Part shown: positions 8,626 to 16,948 of the stretch, one piece after another | How positions within the stretch are numbered: the stretch's first letter is position 1 | Layout of the letters: the number at the start of each line of letters is the position of its first letter | NCBI GenBank assembly: GCA_029009035.1 | Contig: JAQXJQ010000144.1 | Location: 1-33,516, forward strand | Source of the DNA: Oscillospiraceae bacterium | GTDB taxonomy: Bacteria > Bacillota > Clostridia > Oscillospirales > Oscillospiraceae | DNA length: 33,516 bases | Direction of reading: 5' to 3' | Program-made: the position numbers and the translations under genes | Notes under the pieces: model-generated | The model's database searches: none | Told to the model about the DNA's origin: nothing | The model's input: the letters and a program-made list of their open reading frames with translations, nothing else

Positions 8626-8654
8626 TTGTGTTTCCGAAAAAACTCTGCTATAAT
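8626..8654 (+). promoter_or_regulatory. Probable sigma-A promoter for gdpP-rplI-dnaB operon
   Basis: TTGTGT (8626-8631), a 17-base spacer and TATAAT (8649-8654) lie just after the hairpin. A second TATAAT is present at 8666-8671 and could give an alternative start. The leader to the gdpP ATG would be about 65 bases. Confidence 0.65.
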
Positions 8655-8725
8655 GATACATCTATTATAATGCAAAAATGCGTTTATACGCCCTTGGGCG
8701 TTCAAGACCTGAAAGGAGTGACCAT

Positions 8726-10738
8726 ATGGAACAGAAACTTACCCGCCTGCTCACCCCCCAGCTGGGCCTCTGCTTCGCGGTCATGCTGCTGTTTTCCATC
8801 GTCCCCCTGTTTCTGGGCCGCACCGATGTGGCCATTGCCGAGCTGGTCGTCACCGTTCTGGTGGCCGCCGCCTGCTATCTGCGCAGCGTGCGCCACAGAA
8901 ACGCTGCGGCGGAGCTGCTGCGCCAGGTGGCCGACGACCTCACCTCCGCCACCCGTGACAGCACCCTGAACTGTCCCCTGCCCGTCATCATGTTCACACC
9001 GGAGACCGACGAGATCGTCTGGTCCAGCGACCGGTTCCTGCGTATCTGCGGCAGCGAGGAGGGGATCTTTGACACCAATATGGCGGACCTCTGCCCCGGC
9101 TTCAGCACCCGCTGGCTGCTGGAGGGCAAGAATGAATGCCCCGACGAGGTGCTGCTGAAGGACCGGCGCTATCAGGTGTTCGGCAACCTCACCGACTCCC
9201 CCGACAGCGCGGCAGGTCCCCTGGCCACCACCTACTGGCTGGATGTCACCGAGCTGGCCGACACCCGGGACCGCTACCACGCCACCCGCCCGGTGGTGTC
9301 GGTGCTGCTGCTGGACAACTACGAGGACACCATCAAAAACCAGCCCGACAATGTGCGCACCGCCATGCTCAGCGAGATCAACCGCCGGCTGGACCAGTGG
9401 ACCCGGGAGGCCAACGGCTTCCTCTGCCAGCTGGAGCGTGACCGCTATCTGTTCGTATTCGAGCAGCGGCACCTCGCCCACTATCAGTCGGAGAAATTCT
9501 CTGTGCTGGACGCCGTCCGTGAGGTGGACAGCCCCAGCGGCATCCCCGTGACCCTGTCCATCGGCGTGGGGGTGGACGGCGACTCCCCCGCGGAGCTGTT
9601 CCGCTTCGCCATGGTGTCCGCCGATATGGCGCTGTCCCGCGGCGGCGATCAGGCCGTGGTGAAAAACCGCGCCAACTTCGAGTTCTACGGCGGCCGCACC
9701 AAGGAGACCGAGCGCCGCACCAAGGTCAAGAGCCGGGTCATGGCCTCCGCCCTGGGCGAGCTGATGGATGACGCCTCCTGCGTCATGGTCATGGGCCATT
9801 CCGCCGCGGATATGGACGCCGTGGGCGCCGCCGTGGGCGTGTGCGCCATCGCCCGCAAGCGGGGCGTCCCCGCCTATATCATCCGGGAGCTGGGTCCCAC
9901 CCCCGCGGACGAGCTTTACGAACGGGTCAGCGAGATGGAGCGCTACCGCGACTGCTTCCTGGACGGGCAGAACGCCCTGCTCCGGGTGGACAGCGGCACC
10001 CTGCTGGTGGTGGTGGACACCAACCGGCCCGAGCAGGTCTCCAGCCGGGAGCTGCTCAGCGCCTGCGGCAAGGTGGCCGTCATCGACCACCACCGCCGCG
10101 CCGCCACCTATATCGAGGGCGCCGCCCTCAACTTCCACGAGCCCTACGCCTCCTCCGCCAGTGAGCTGGTGACCGAGCTGCTCACCTACCTGCTGGAGCC
10201 GGGCGAACTCAGCCGCGGCGAGGCGGAGGCGCTGCTGGCCGGCCTCATGCTGGACACCAAGAACTTCACCATGCGCACCGGCGGGCGCACCTTTGAGGCC
10301 GCCGCCTTCCTGCGCCGCTCCGGCGGCGACACCGCCGAGGTGCAGAAGCTGTTCCAGACCAACCTCAGCGACGCCATCGCCAAGTACGACATCATTCAGA
10401 ACGCCCGCGTGTGCTACACCGATGTGGCCATCGCCCCCGTGGCCCACGCCGTGGGCCGTGTGACGGCGGCAAAGGCGGCGGACGAGCTGCTGAACATCGC
10501 CGGGATCAACACCTCCTTCGTCCTCTATCAGGACGAGGACAAGGTGGTACTCTCCGCCCGCAGCAACAACGACACCAATGTCCAGGTCATCGCGGAGGCC
10601 CTGGGGGGCGGCGGAAACGCCGCCGCGGCCGGCGCCCAGATGCCCGACACCACCCTGGAGACCGCGGAGGCCCGGCTCCTCGCGGCGCTGGCGGAGTATT
10701 TTACGCCCGACGGAACAGATCCCAACGACGAGGCATAA
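8726..10738 (+). CDS. gdpP: GdpP-type cyclic-di-AMP phosphodiesterase (670 aa)
   Basis: Two N-terminal membrane helices (about 12-55) are followed by a PAS-like region (about 85-165), a degenerate GGDEF domain (about 175-320, ending ALSRGGDQAVVK) and a DHH-DHHA1 phosphodiesterase. Metal-binding motifs are intact: GHSAADMDAVG (H358, D362, D364), DTN (D431), DHH (454-456) and GLMLDT (D510). Such proteins hydrolyse c-di-AMP to pApA and so influence osmolyte and wall control. One oddity is that the DHHA1 loop reads GGGGNAAAAG with N631, where the family usually has histidine. I start at ATG 8726 because GAAAGGAG sits 7 bases upstream; an ATG 48 bases earlier has no site. It leads the gdpP-rplI-dnaB series typical of Firmicutes. 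Confidence 0.93.
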   Translation: MEQKLTRLLTPQLGLCFAVMLLFSIVPLFLGRTDVAIAELVVTVLVAAACYLRSVRHRNAAAELLRQVADDLTSATRDSTLNCPLPVIMFTPETDEIVWSSDRFLRICGSEEGIFDTNMADLCPGFSTRWLLEGKNECPDEVLLKDRRYQVFGNLTDSPDSAAGPLATTYWLDVTELADTRDRYHATRPVVSVLLLDNYEDTIKNQPDNVRTAMLSEINRRLDQWTREANGFLCQLERDRYLFVFEQRHLAHYQSEKFSVLDAVREVDSPSGIPVTLSIGVGVDGDSPAELFRFAMVSADMALSRGGDQAVVKNRANFEFYGGRTKETERRTKVKSRVMASALGELMDDASCVMVMGHSAADMDAVGAAVGVCAIARKRGVPAYIIRELGPTPADELYERVSEMERYRDCFLDGQNALLRVDSGTLLVVVDTNRPEQVSSRELLSACGKVAVIDHHRRAATYIEGAALNFHEPYASSASELVTELLTYLLEPGELSRGEAEALLAGLMLDTKNFTMRTGGRTFEAAAFLRRSGGDTAEVQKLFQTNLSDAIAKYDIIQNARVCYTDVAIAPVAHAVGRVTAAKAADELLNIAGINTSFVLYQDEDKVVLSARSNNDTNVQVIAEALGGGGNAAAAGAQMPDTTLETAEARLLAALAEYFTPDGTDPNDEA

Positions 10739-10775
10739 CGCCTCAGCCTATAACCAACAACAGGAGGTAATTCCC

Positions 10776-11222
10776 ATGAAAGTGATTTTGCAGCAGGATG
10801 TAAAGGGCCACGGCAAGAAGGGCCAGATGGTGGAGGTCTCCGACGGCTACGCCCGCAACTTCCTTCTCCCCCGCAAGCTGGCCGTGGAGGCCACCGCCGA
10901 AAATGTCAACACCATGAAGATGCAGGACAAGGCCAAGAAGGCCCGTGAGGCCGAGGAAAAGGCCCAGGCCCAGGCCATTGCCGAGCAGCTCAAGAGCTGC
11001 CAGGTGAAGATCTCCGCCAAGGCCGGTCAGGGCGGCCGCCTCTTCGGCTCCGTCACCAGCAAGGAGATCTCCGAGGCCCTCAAGGCCCAGCACAGCCTGG
11101 ATGTGAACAAGACCAAGATCGTCCTGCCCGAGCCCATCAAGGGCTTCGGCTCCTTCGAGGTCAAGTGCAAGCTGGGCTACGAAGTGACGGGCACCATCTA
11201 CGTCCTCGTCATCGAGGCCTGA
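10776..11222 (+). CDS. rplI: Large ribosomal subunit protein bL9 (148 aa)
   Basis: The N-terminal RNA-binding domain is unmistakable: MKVILQQDVKGHGKKG followed by VSDGYARNFLLPRKLA (about 20-35). A charged connecting helix spans about 45-75. The C-terminal domain starts near 80 with SAKAGQGGRLFGSVT. Length matches the family. It binds 23S rRNA and helps hold the reading frame. AGGAGGT lies 7 bases before ATG 10776. The gene sits 37 bases after gdpP and 57 bases before dnaB, the standard Firmicute order. Confidence 0.97.
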   Translation: MKVILQQDVKGHGKKGQMVEVSDGYARNFLLPRKLAVEATAENVNTMKMQDKAKKAREAEEKAQAQAIAEQLKSCQVKISAKAGQGGRLFGSVTSKEISEALKAQHSLDVNKTKIVLPEPIKGFGSFEVKCKLGYEVTGTIYVLVIEA

Positions 11223-11279
11223 CCGTCCGCTTTTCACCATTCTCTCTTACCTTTTACCTCGTCTCCGGGGGGTGCTTTT

Positions 11280-12641
11280 ATGGACGAACTGAATAATCTG
11301 GCCATGCCCCACAGCATCGAGGCGGAGCAGGCCGTCCTCGGCTCCATGCTCATTGATGACCGCTGCGTGGCCGATGTGGCCCAGCGGCTCACGCCGGAGG
11401 ACTTCTATATGCGGCAGAACCGGGAGCTGTATCAGGTGCTTTTCGGCATGTTCAACCGCTATGAGACCATCGACCCGGTGACCGTGCTGGACCGCATGAA
11501 GCAGGCCGGGGTGTATGACGAGAACACCAGCGTGGCCTACCTGCGCCAGCTCATGGAGATCACGCCCACCGCCGCCAATGTGCTGGAGTACGCCGCCATC
11601 GTGGCAGACAAGGCCCTGCTGCGCCGCATCGGTGAGACCGCCACGGAGCTGGTGGGCATGGTCCACAGCGAGAGCGGCACCGCCCCCCAGATCCTGGAGG
11701 CGGCAGAGCAGCGGATCTACAACATCCGGCAGGGCCGCTCCTCCCTGGGCATGACCCACATCTCCACCGTCATGACCCAGGTGTGGGACACCATCAAGGA
11801 GCGTCAGGCCTCCGGACAGGAGTTCCCCGGCATCTCCACCGGCCTTGTGGACCTGGACCGGCGCATCACCGGCCTCAACGACTCCGACCTGCTCATTCTG
11901 GCCGCCCGTCCCGGCATGGGCAAAACCTCCCTGGCCCTGAACATGGCCTCCTACGCCGGCAAGTACTCCGGCAAAAATGTGGCCATCTTTTCCCTGGAAA
12001 TGAGCCGGGAGCAGCTGGGCGCCCGCCTGCTGTCCAGCGAGTGTCTGGTGGACAACAAAAAGCTCCTCACCGGGCGCATCACCGGCGAGGATGAGTGGTC
12101 CCGGGTGGCCATGGGCGTGGCCAGCCTCAGCCAGGCGAAAATTTATATTGACGACGACGCCTCCCTCTCCGTGGCCGACATCAACGCCAAGTGCCGGCGA
12201 ATCAAAAATCTGGGTCTGGTCATCATCGACTACCTGCAGCTGATGACCTCCGCCGGCGGCCCCGCCAAATCCGGGGAGAACCGCCAGCAGATCGTGTCCG
12301 ATATGTCCCGCTCCCTGAAGCTGATGGCCAAGGAGCTGCGGGTACCCGTGCTCTGTATGTCCCAGCTCTCCCGCGCCGGCACCGGCGGCGGCACCTCCAC
12401 CCCCCGCAAGCCCATGCTGTCCGACCTGCGTGAGTCCGGCGCCATCGAGCAGGACGCCGACATCGTCATGTTCATCCACCGCGAGAGCTACTACAATGAG
12501 GACTCGGAAAACCCCAATGTGGCGGAGTGCATCATCGCCAAAAACCGCCACGGCGAGACCGGCTCGGTGATGCTGGAGTGGCGTCCCGAGTACACCCTGT
12601 TCCGCAATCTGGCCTACCGCGTCGAGGAAGAGGATTACTGA
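11280..12641 (+). CDS. dnaB: Replicative DNA helicase DnaB (453 aa)
   Basis: This is the hexameric helicase of the replication fork. The N-terminal helical domain (about 8-110, opening PHSIEAEQAVLGSML) is joined to a RecA-type ATPase (about 180-450). Walker A is ARPGMGKTS (209-217). Walker B is VIIDYLQLM near 316-324. The later SQLSRAGTG stretch and the C-terminal KNRHGETG arginine-finger region are also present. The length is standard and no intein interrupts it. A GGGGGGTG stretch precedes the ATG; this is a less usual site but well spaced. The final TGA shares one base with the tilS ATG, so the two are coupled. Confidence 0.97.
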   Translation: MDELNNLAMPHSIEAEQAVLGSMLIDDRCVADVAQRLTPEDFYMRQNRELYQVLFGMFNRYETIDPVTVLDRMKQAGVYDENTSVAYLRQLMEITPTAANVLEYAAIVADKALLRRIGETATELVGMVHSESGTAPQILEAAEQRIYNIRQGRSSLGMTHISTVMTQVWDTIKERQASGQEFPGISTGLVDLDRRITGLNDSDLLILAARPGMGKTSLALNMASYAGKYSGKNVAIFSLEMSREQLGARLLSSECLVDNKKLLTGRITGEDEWSRVAMGVASLSQAKIYIDDDASLSVADINAKCRRIKNLGLVIIDYLQLMTSAGGPAKSGENRQQIVSDMSRSLKLMAKELRVPVLCMSQLSRAGTGGGTSTPRKPMLSDLRESGAIEQDADIVMFIHRESYYNEDSENPNVAECIIAKNRHGETGSVMLEWRPEYTLFRNLAYRVEEEDY

Positions 12642-13978
12642 TGGCGGAAGACGGATTTCGCTTCGGGCTGATCCCCCCCGGGTCACGGGTCCTCTGCGCC
12701 CTGTCCGGCGGCGCGGACTCCATGTACCTGCTCTGCCGCCTCATGGGGGCGGGCGTGGAGGTGCGGGCCGCCCATTTCAACCACCGCCTGCGCGACGCCG
12801 CCGACCGGGAGGAGGCATTTGTCCGCGCCTGGTGCGGGGAGCACGGCGTCCCCCTCACCGTGGGCAGCGGCGATGTGCGCGCCTTTGCCGCGGAGCACGG
12901 CATGGGTCTGGAGGAGGCCGCCCGAAACCTGCGCTACGATTTCCTCCGCCGCACCGCAGAGGAGACCGGCTGCAGCCTCATCGCCACCGGCCACCACGCC
13001 GGGGACAACGCGGAAACGCTGCTCATGAACCTCATCCGGGGCTGCGGGCTGAACGGCCTGTGCGGCATCCCGGAGCAGCGGGGCAATGTCATCCGCCCCA
13101 TGCTGGGCCTGAGCCGGGAGGAGATTCTCCTTTATTTGGAGCGGCACGGCGTCCCCCATGTGGAGGATGAGAGCAACGGCGACACAGACTACACCAGAAA
13201 CCGCATCCGCCATCAGGTCATCCCCCTGCTGGAGGAGCTGAACCCAAAGGCAGCCGCCCATATCTCCGCCGCCGCCCTCCGCCTGCGGCAGGACGAGGCC
13301 CTTTTGACGGCACAGGCGGAGCAGCTGCTGGCATCGTGTGAAGAGACGGAGGCCGAAGTCCGCCTCTCCGCCTCCATGCTGGCCCGGGCCCCCGCCCCCA
13401 TCGCCCTGCGCTCGCTGAAGGCCCTGCTCCCCGGCTGCGGCGCTGTCCATCTGGAGCAGGTGTTGGCCCTGTGTTCCCGTCCCTCCGGGCAGCTGGATGT
13501 GCCCGGCTGCACCGTCTCCCGCGCCCATGACCTGCTGGTCATCACCCGCGCCCCCCTGCCCGTCCCCCCGCCCGCTCCCCTGTCCGCGGGCGAGCAGAGG
13601 TGGGGTATGTGGCGCATCCTTTACCTTGAAGATACCTGTCCCGCCAAGGCCTACCGCTCTGTGAGCGAGTTCTGGCTGGCGGCAGATACCTATATGATCC
13701 GCCCCCGGCAGGAGGGGGATCGCATCCAACTTGGGCACCGTCCCGCCAAAACCGTAAAAAAATGGATGATCGAGCAGCGCATCCCCCGCCACCTCCGCTC
13801 CCAGGCCCCCGTCATCGCCCGTCCCGACGGTCAGCCTGCCGCCGTGGGCGGTCTCGGGCCCCATTGGGAAGCCCTGGCCAAGCCGGGCACGCGCTGCCTG
13901 CACATCGTGATGGAGAAAGAGGAGAGTTCATCATGCATCAGGACATCGAGAGCATTCTGTTCAGCGAAGAGACCCTGA
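12641..13978 (+). CDS. tilS: tRNA(Ile)-lysidine synthetase (445 aa)
   Basis: TilS modifies C34 of the AUA-reading tRNA-Ile to lysidine, using ATP and lysine. The PP-loop SGGADS is at residues 22-27. The N-terminal domain continues with HFNHRLRDAADREE and GHHAGDNAETLLMNLIRG, and NRIRHQVIPLLEE marks its end. The C-terminal substrate-binding domain follows (about 370-435), with RPRQEGDRIQLGH. ATG 12641 overlaps the dnaB stop by one base. The reading frame continues 46 bases into hpt, adding a serine- and arginine-rich tail of about 15 residues that does not look like TilS. The hpt ribosome binding site lies inside tilS. The pairing with hpt and ftsH is the conserved Firmicute order. Confidence 0.93.
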   Translation: MAEDGFRFGLIPPGSRVLCALSGGADSMYLLCRLMGAGVEVRAAHFNHRLRDAADREEAFVRAWCGEHGVPLTVGSGDVRAFAAEHGMGLEEAARNLRYDFLRRTAEETGCSLIATGHHAGDNAETLLMNLIRGCGLNGLCGIPEQRGNVIRPMLGLSREEILLYLERHGVPHVEDESNGDTDYTRNRIRHQVIPLLEELNPKAAAHISAAALRLRQDEALLTAQAEQLLASCEETEAEVRLSASMLARAPAPIALRSLKALLPGCGAVHLEQVLALCSRPSGQLDVPGCTVSRAHDLLVITRAPLPVPPPAPLSAGEQRWGMWRILYLEDTCPAKAYRSVSEFWLAADTYMIRPRQEGDRIQLGHRPAKTVKKWMIEQRIPRHLRSQAPVIARPDGQPAAVGGLGPHWEALAKPGTRCLHIVMEKEESSSCIRTSRAFCSAKRP

Positions 13979-14475
13979 AGGCCCGGGTGGCCCAGCTGGG
14001 CGCGCAGATCACCGCCGACTACCGGGGCAAGGACCTGGTGGCCGCCTGTATCCTGCGCGGCTCCTATATCTTTATGGCCGACCTGACCCGGGCCATCGAC
14101 CTGCCCCTCACCGTGGACTTCATGGCCGTGTCCTCCTACGGCGCGGGCACCAGCTCCTCCGGGCAGGTGGAGATCCGCAAGGACCTGTCCGACCCCATCG
14201 AGGGCAAGGACCTGCTCATCGTGGAGGACATTCTGGACTCCGGCAACACCCTGTTCTACCTCCGGGATGTGCTGGCCGCCCGGAAGCCCGCCTCCATCAA
14301 GATCTGCACCCTGATGGATAAGCCCGACCGCCGCACCAAGCCCATCCATGCCGACTATGTGGGCTTCACCATCCCCGACGCCTTCGTGGTGGGCTACGGT
14401 CTGGACTACGCGGAGAAATACCGCAACCTGCCCTATGTGGGCATCGTCAAACCCAGCGTCTACGGCGGAGCATAA
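13933..14475 (+). CDS. hpt: Hypoxanthine phosphoribosyltransferase (180 aa)
   Basis: This purine-salvage enzyme converts hypoxanthine or guanine plus PRPP to IMP or GMP. The PRPP-binding loop VEDILDSGNTL is at 97-107, the flexible loop region SSYGAGTSSSG is near 68-78, and FTIPDAFVVGYGLDYAEKYR near 145-164 is the usual C-terminal block. The size is typical. GAGGAG lies about 9 bases upstream, within tilS, and the start overlaps tilS by 46 bases. In Bacillus the Hpt-TilS pair has been reported to regulate ftsH; the same three genes are adjacent here, but such a role is not shown by the sequence. Confidence 0.96.
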   Translation: MHQDIESILFSEETLKARVAQLGAQITADYRGKDLVAACILRGSYIFMADLTRAIDLPLTVDFMAVSSYGAGTSSSGQVEIRKDLSDPIEGKDLLIVEDILDSGNTLFYLRDVLAARKPASIKICTLMDKPDRRTKPIHADYVGFTIPDAFVVGYGLDYAEKYRNLPYVGIVKPSVYGGA

Positions 14476-14520
14476 AGAAACCCGCCGCCCAACATTCCAT
14501 CCATACTGCGAGGTACCGCC

Positions 14521-16365
14521 GTGAAAACAACGAACCGATCCCCCCTGCGCACATTTTTTGTCTACGCCGTGCTGCTGGCCCTTCTGCTGTGGGCCTTTTC
14601 CGCCTTCAGCAGCAATCGCAGCGCCGACTACATCACCTTCGCCAACATGGACTCCCTGTTCCGCCAGGAGCAGGTGACCTCCTTCTCGGTGGACAAGAAC
14701 GATGTGGTGACCCTCAAGCTGAAGGACGGCAGCGTGAAATATCACGCCCTGGCCGACCTGTCCCTCTTTGACGAGGCGCTGGGCAGCCTCATCACCGAGC
14801 AGAAGGCCGACGGCATCCTCACCGACTACGACTTCGCCCAGAAGACCACCCTGCCCGTCTGGGTGCAGCTCACCCTGCCCGCCGTGGTCTCCGTGGTGGT
14901 GGTCCTGCTGGTGTGGGGCACCATGGCCGCCCGCCAGAACGCCCAGAACGGACAGGGCGGCATGGCCGGCTTCGGCAAGGCCCGCACCACCGCCGGCCAG
15001 AAGAGCACCGTCACCTTTGCCGATGTGGCCGGCGCCGACGAGGAGAAGGCTGAGCTGCAGGAGCTGGTGGACTTCCTCAAGGACCCCCGGAAGTTCACCG
15101 ATCTGGGCGCCCGCATCCCCAAGGGCGTGCTGCTGGTGGGCCCTCCGGGCACCGGCAAGACCCTGCTGGCCAAGGCCGTGGCCGGAGAAGCCGGGGTGAA
15201 TTTCCTGTCCATCTCCGGCTCCGACTTTGTGGAGCTGTATGTGGGCGTGGGCGCCTCCCGCGTGCGCGACCTGTTTGACCAGGCCAAAAAGGACGCCCCA
15301 GCCATTGTGTTCATCGACGAGATCGACGCCGTGGGCCGCCAGAGAGGCACCGGCCTGGGCGGCGGTCACGACGAGCGGGAGCAGACCCTCAACCAGCTGC
15401 TGGTGGAGATGGACGGCTTTGCCGCCAACGAGGGGGTCATCGTGCTGGCCGCCACCAACCGGCAGGACATTCTGGACCCCGCCCTGCTCCGCCCCGGCCG
15501 CTTTGACCGGCAGGTCTATGTGGGCCGTCCCGACATGAAGGGCCGGGAGGAGATCCTCCGGGTCCATGCCCGCAACAAGCCCCTGGCCGAGGATGTGGAT
15601 CTGAAGGAGATCGCCCGGGAGACCACCGGATTTACCGGCGCGGATCTGGAAAACCTGATGAATGAGTCCGCCCTGCTGGCCGCACGGCAGGGTCTCCGAT
15701 ATATCACTCTGACCCATATCCAGCAGTCCATCATCAAGGTGATCGCCGGCCCGGAGAAGAAGAGCCGCGCCCAGATCGAGGAGGACCGCCGCATCACCGC
15801 CTATCATGAGGCCGGTCACGCCGTGGTGAGCCATGCGCTGCCCACCCAGGACCCCGTGCAGCAGATCACCATCGTCCCCCGTGGCCAGGCCGCCGGCATG
15901 ACCATCAACCGCCCCCAGGAGGACCGCAGCCATGTGACACGCCAGCGCCTCACCGAGACCCTGTCCACCCTGCTGGGCGGACGGTGCGCCGAGGACACCG
16001 CCCTGGGCTTCATCTGCACCGGCGCCGTCAGCGACCTGCAGCGGGCCACCGAGATCGCCCGGGACATGGTCACCAAGTACGGCATGAGCGAAACGCTGGG
16101 CAACGTCACCTTCACCTCCGGCTCCGACGAGGTGTTCATCGGCCGCTCCATGGCCCAGGCCAAGCCCTATTCCGAGCAGACCGCCGCCCTCATCGACGCC
16201 GAGGTCAAGCGCCTGCTGGACGAGGCCTATGACAAGTGCCGGGAGATCCTCACCCGCGACCGGGACAAGCTGGAGCTGGTGGCCCGGTTCCTGCTGAAGC
16301 ACGAGACCATGGACATGGAGCAGTTCCGCCTGGTCTACGACGACCCCGCCGCCCTGGACCTGTGA
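14521..16365 (+). CDS. ftsH: ATP-dependent zinc metalloprotease FtsH (614 aa)
   Basis: This is a membrane-bound hexameric protease that degrades unneeded or damaged proteins. Two helices (about 10-28 and 115-138) flank a small extracytoplasmic domain. The AAA+ ATPase has Walker A GPPGTGKT (207-214), Walker B IVFIDEID (262-269) and the second region of homology with LLRPGRFDRQ. The protease domain has the zinc site HEAGH (429-433), with D505 in AVSDLQRAT as probable third ligand. The family block usually read GGRAAEE is GGRCAED here, a mild change. Translation starts at GTG 14521 after a GAGGT site; no ATG fits better. The length is at the lower end of the normal range. Confidence 0.97.
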   Translation: MKTTNRSPLRTFFVYAVLLALLLWAFSAFSSNRSADYITFANMDSLFRQEQVTSFSVDKNDVVTLKLKDGSVKYHALADLSLFDEALGSLITEQKADGILTDYDFAQKTTLPVWVQLTLPAVVSVVVVLLVWGTMAARQNAQNGQGGMAGFGKARTTAGQKSTVTFADVAGADEEKAELQELVDFLKDPRKFTDLGARIPKGVLLVGPPGTGKTLLAKAVAGEAGVNFLSISGSDFVELYVGVGASRVRDLFDQAKKDAPAIVFIDEIDAVGRQRGTGLGGGHDEREQTLNQLLVEMDGFAANEGVIVLAATNRQDILDPALLRPGRFDRQVYVGRPDMKGREEILRVHARNKPLAEDVDLKEIARETTGFTGADLENLMNESALLAARQGLRYITLTHIQQSIIKVIAGPEKKSRAQIEEDRRITAYHEAGHAVVSHALPTQDPVQQITIVPRGQAAGMTINRPQEDRSHVTRQRLTETLSTLLGGRCAEDTALGFICTGAVSDLQRATEIARDMVTKYGMSETLGNVTFTSGSDEVFIGRSMAQAKPYSEQTAALIDAEVKRLLDEAYDKCREILTRDRDKLELVARFLLKHETMDMEQFRLVYDDPAALDL

Positions 16366-16381
16366 AAAAAGGAGACTGAGC

Positions 16382-16945
16382 ATGGATCATTCACCCGAAG
16401 AAGCCAAGACCTCACGAAGCAGCGAGCTGTATCAGAACGCCCGCACGCTGGCCGTGGTCCTGTCCGTCATCATTCTCTTTTTCACCTTTGTGGGCCGCAT
16501 CATCGTGGTCAGCGGCCCCTCCATGGAAAACACCCTCCACAACGCCGACGCCATGCTGGTCTGGAGCCTGGGCTACAAGCCCAGACAGGGGGATGTGGTG
16601 GTGCTCACCCAGCGCACCTTCCAGGAGGACTCCATCGTCAAGCGGGTCATCGCCGTGGGCGGCCAGAGCGTGGACATTGATTACACCTCCGGCCTCGTCT
16701 ATGTGGACGGAGCGGTGCTCCACGAGGACTACACCAAGGAGCCCATGCGCATCCCCGCCTACGGCGAGGGTCTCAACCACCTCACCGTGCCCGAGGGCTG
16801 CATCTTCGTCATGGGCGACAACCGCAATCACTCCGCCGACAGCCGCTACCCGGATATCGGCCTGGTGGACGAGCGCTGTGTCATCGGGAAGTCCATCATG
16901 GTGCTCTTCCCCTTCTCACACTTCACGTTCCTGAGAGGAGGCTGA
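16382..16945 (+). CDS. lepB: Type I signal peptidase (187 aa)
   Basis: This enzyme removes signal peptides from secreted proteins. One N-terminal membrane helix (about 22-42) is followed by box B SGPSMENTL with the nucleophile S47, box D VKRVIAVGG with the general base K87, and box E MGDNRNHSADSR near 140-151. All catalytic parts are present. The single-helix form is typical of Gram-positive SipS-type enzymes. AAGGAG precedes the ATG and the gap to ftsH is 16 bases. The next gene starts 3 bases after its stop. The position after ftsH rather than in an rplS-lepB-ylqF cluster suggests a lineage-specific arrangement. Confidence 0.95.
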   Translation: MDHSPEEAKTSRSSELYQNARTLAVVLSVIILFFTFVGRIIVVSGPSMENTLHNADAMLVWSLGYKPRQGDVVVLTQRTFQEDSIVKRVIAVGGQSVDIDYTSGLVYVDGAVLHEDYTKEPMRIPAYGEGLNHLTVPEGCIFVMGDNRNHSADSRYPDIGLVDERCVIGKSIMVLFPFSHFTFLRGG

Positions 16946-16948
16946 GAG

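Noticed and set aside
13831..16383. Leftward 850-codon open frame opposite hpt and ftsH
   Set aside because: It lies in register with real genes on the other strand and gives a Gly/His/Val/Gln-rich, non-globular translation; a shadow.
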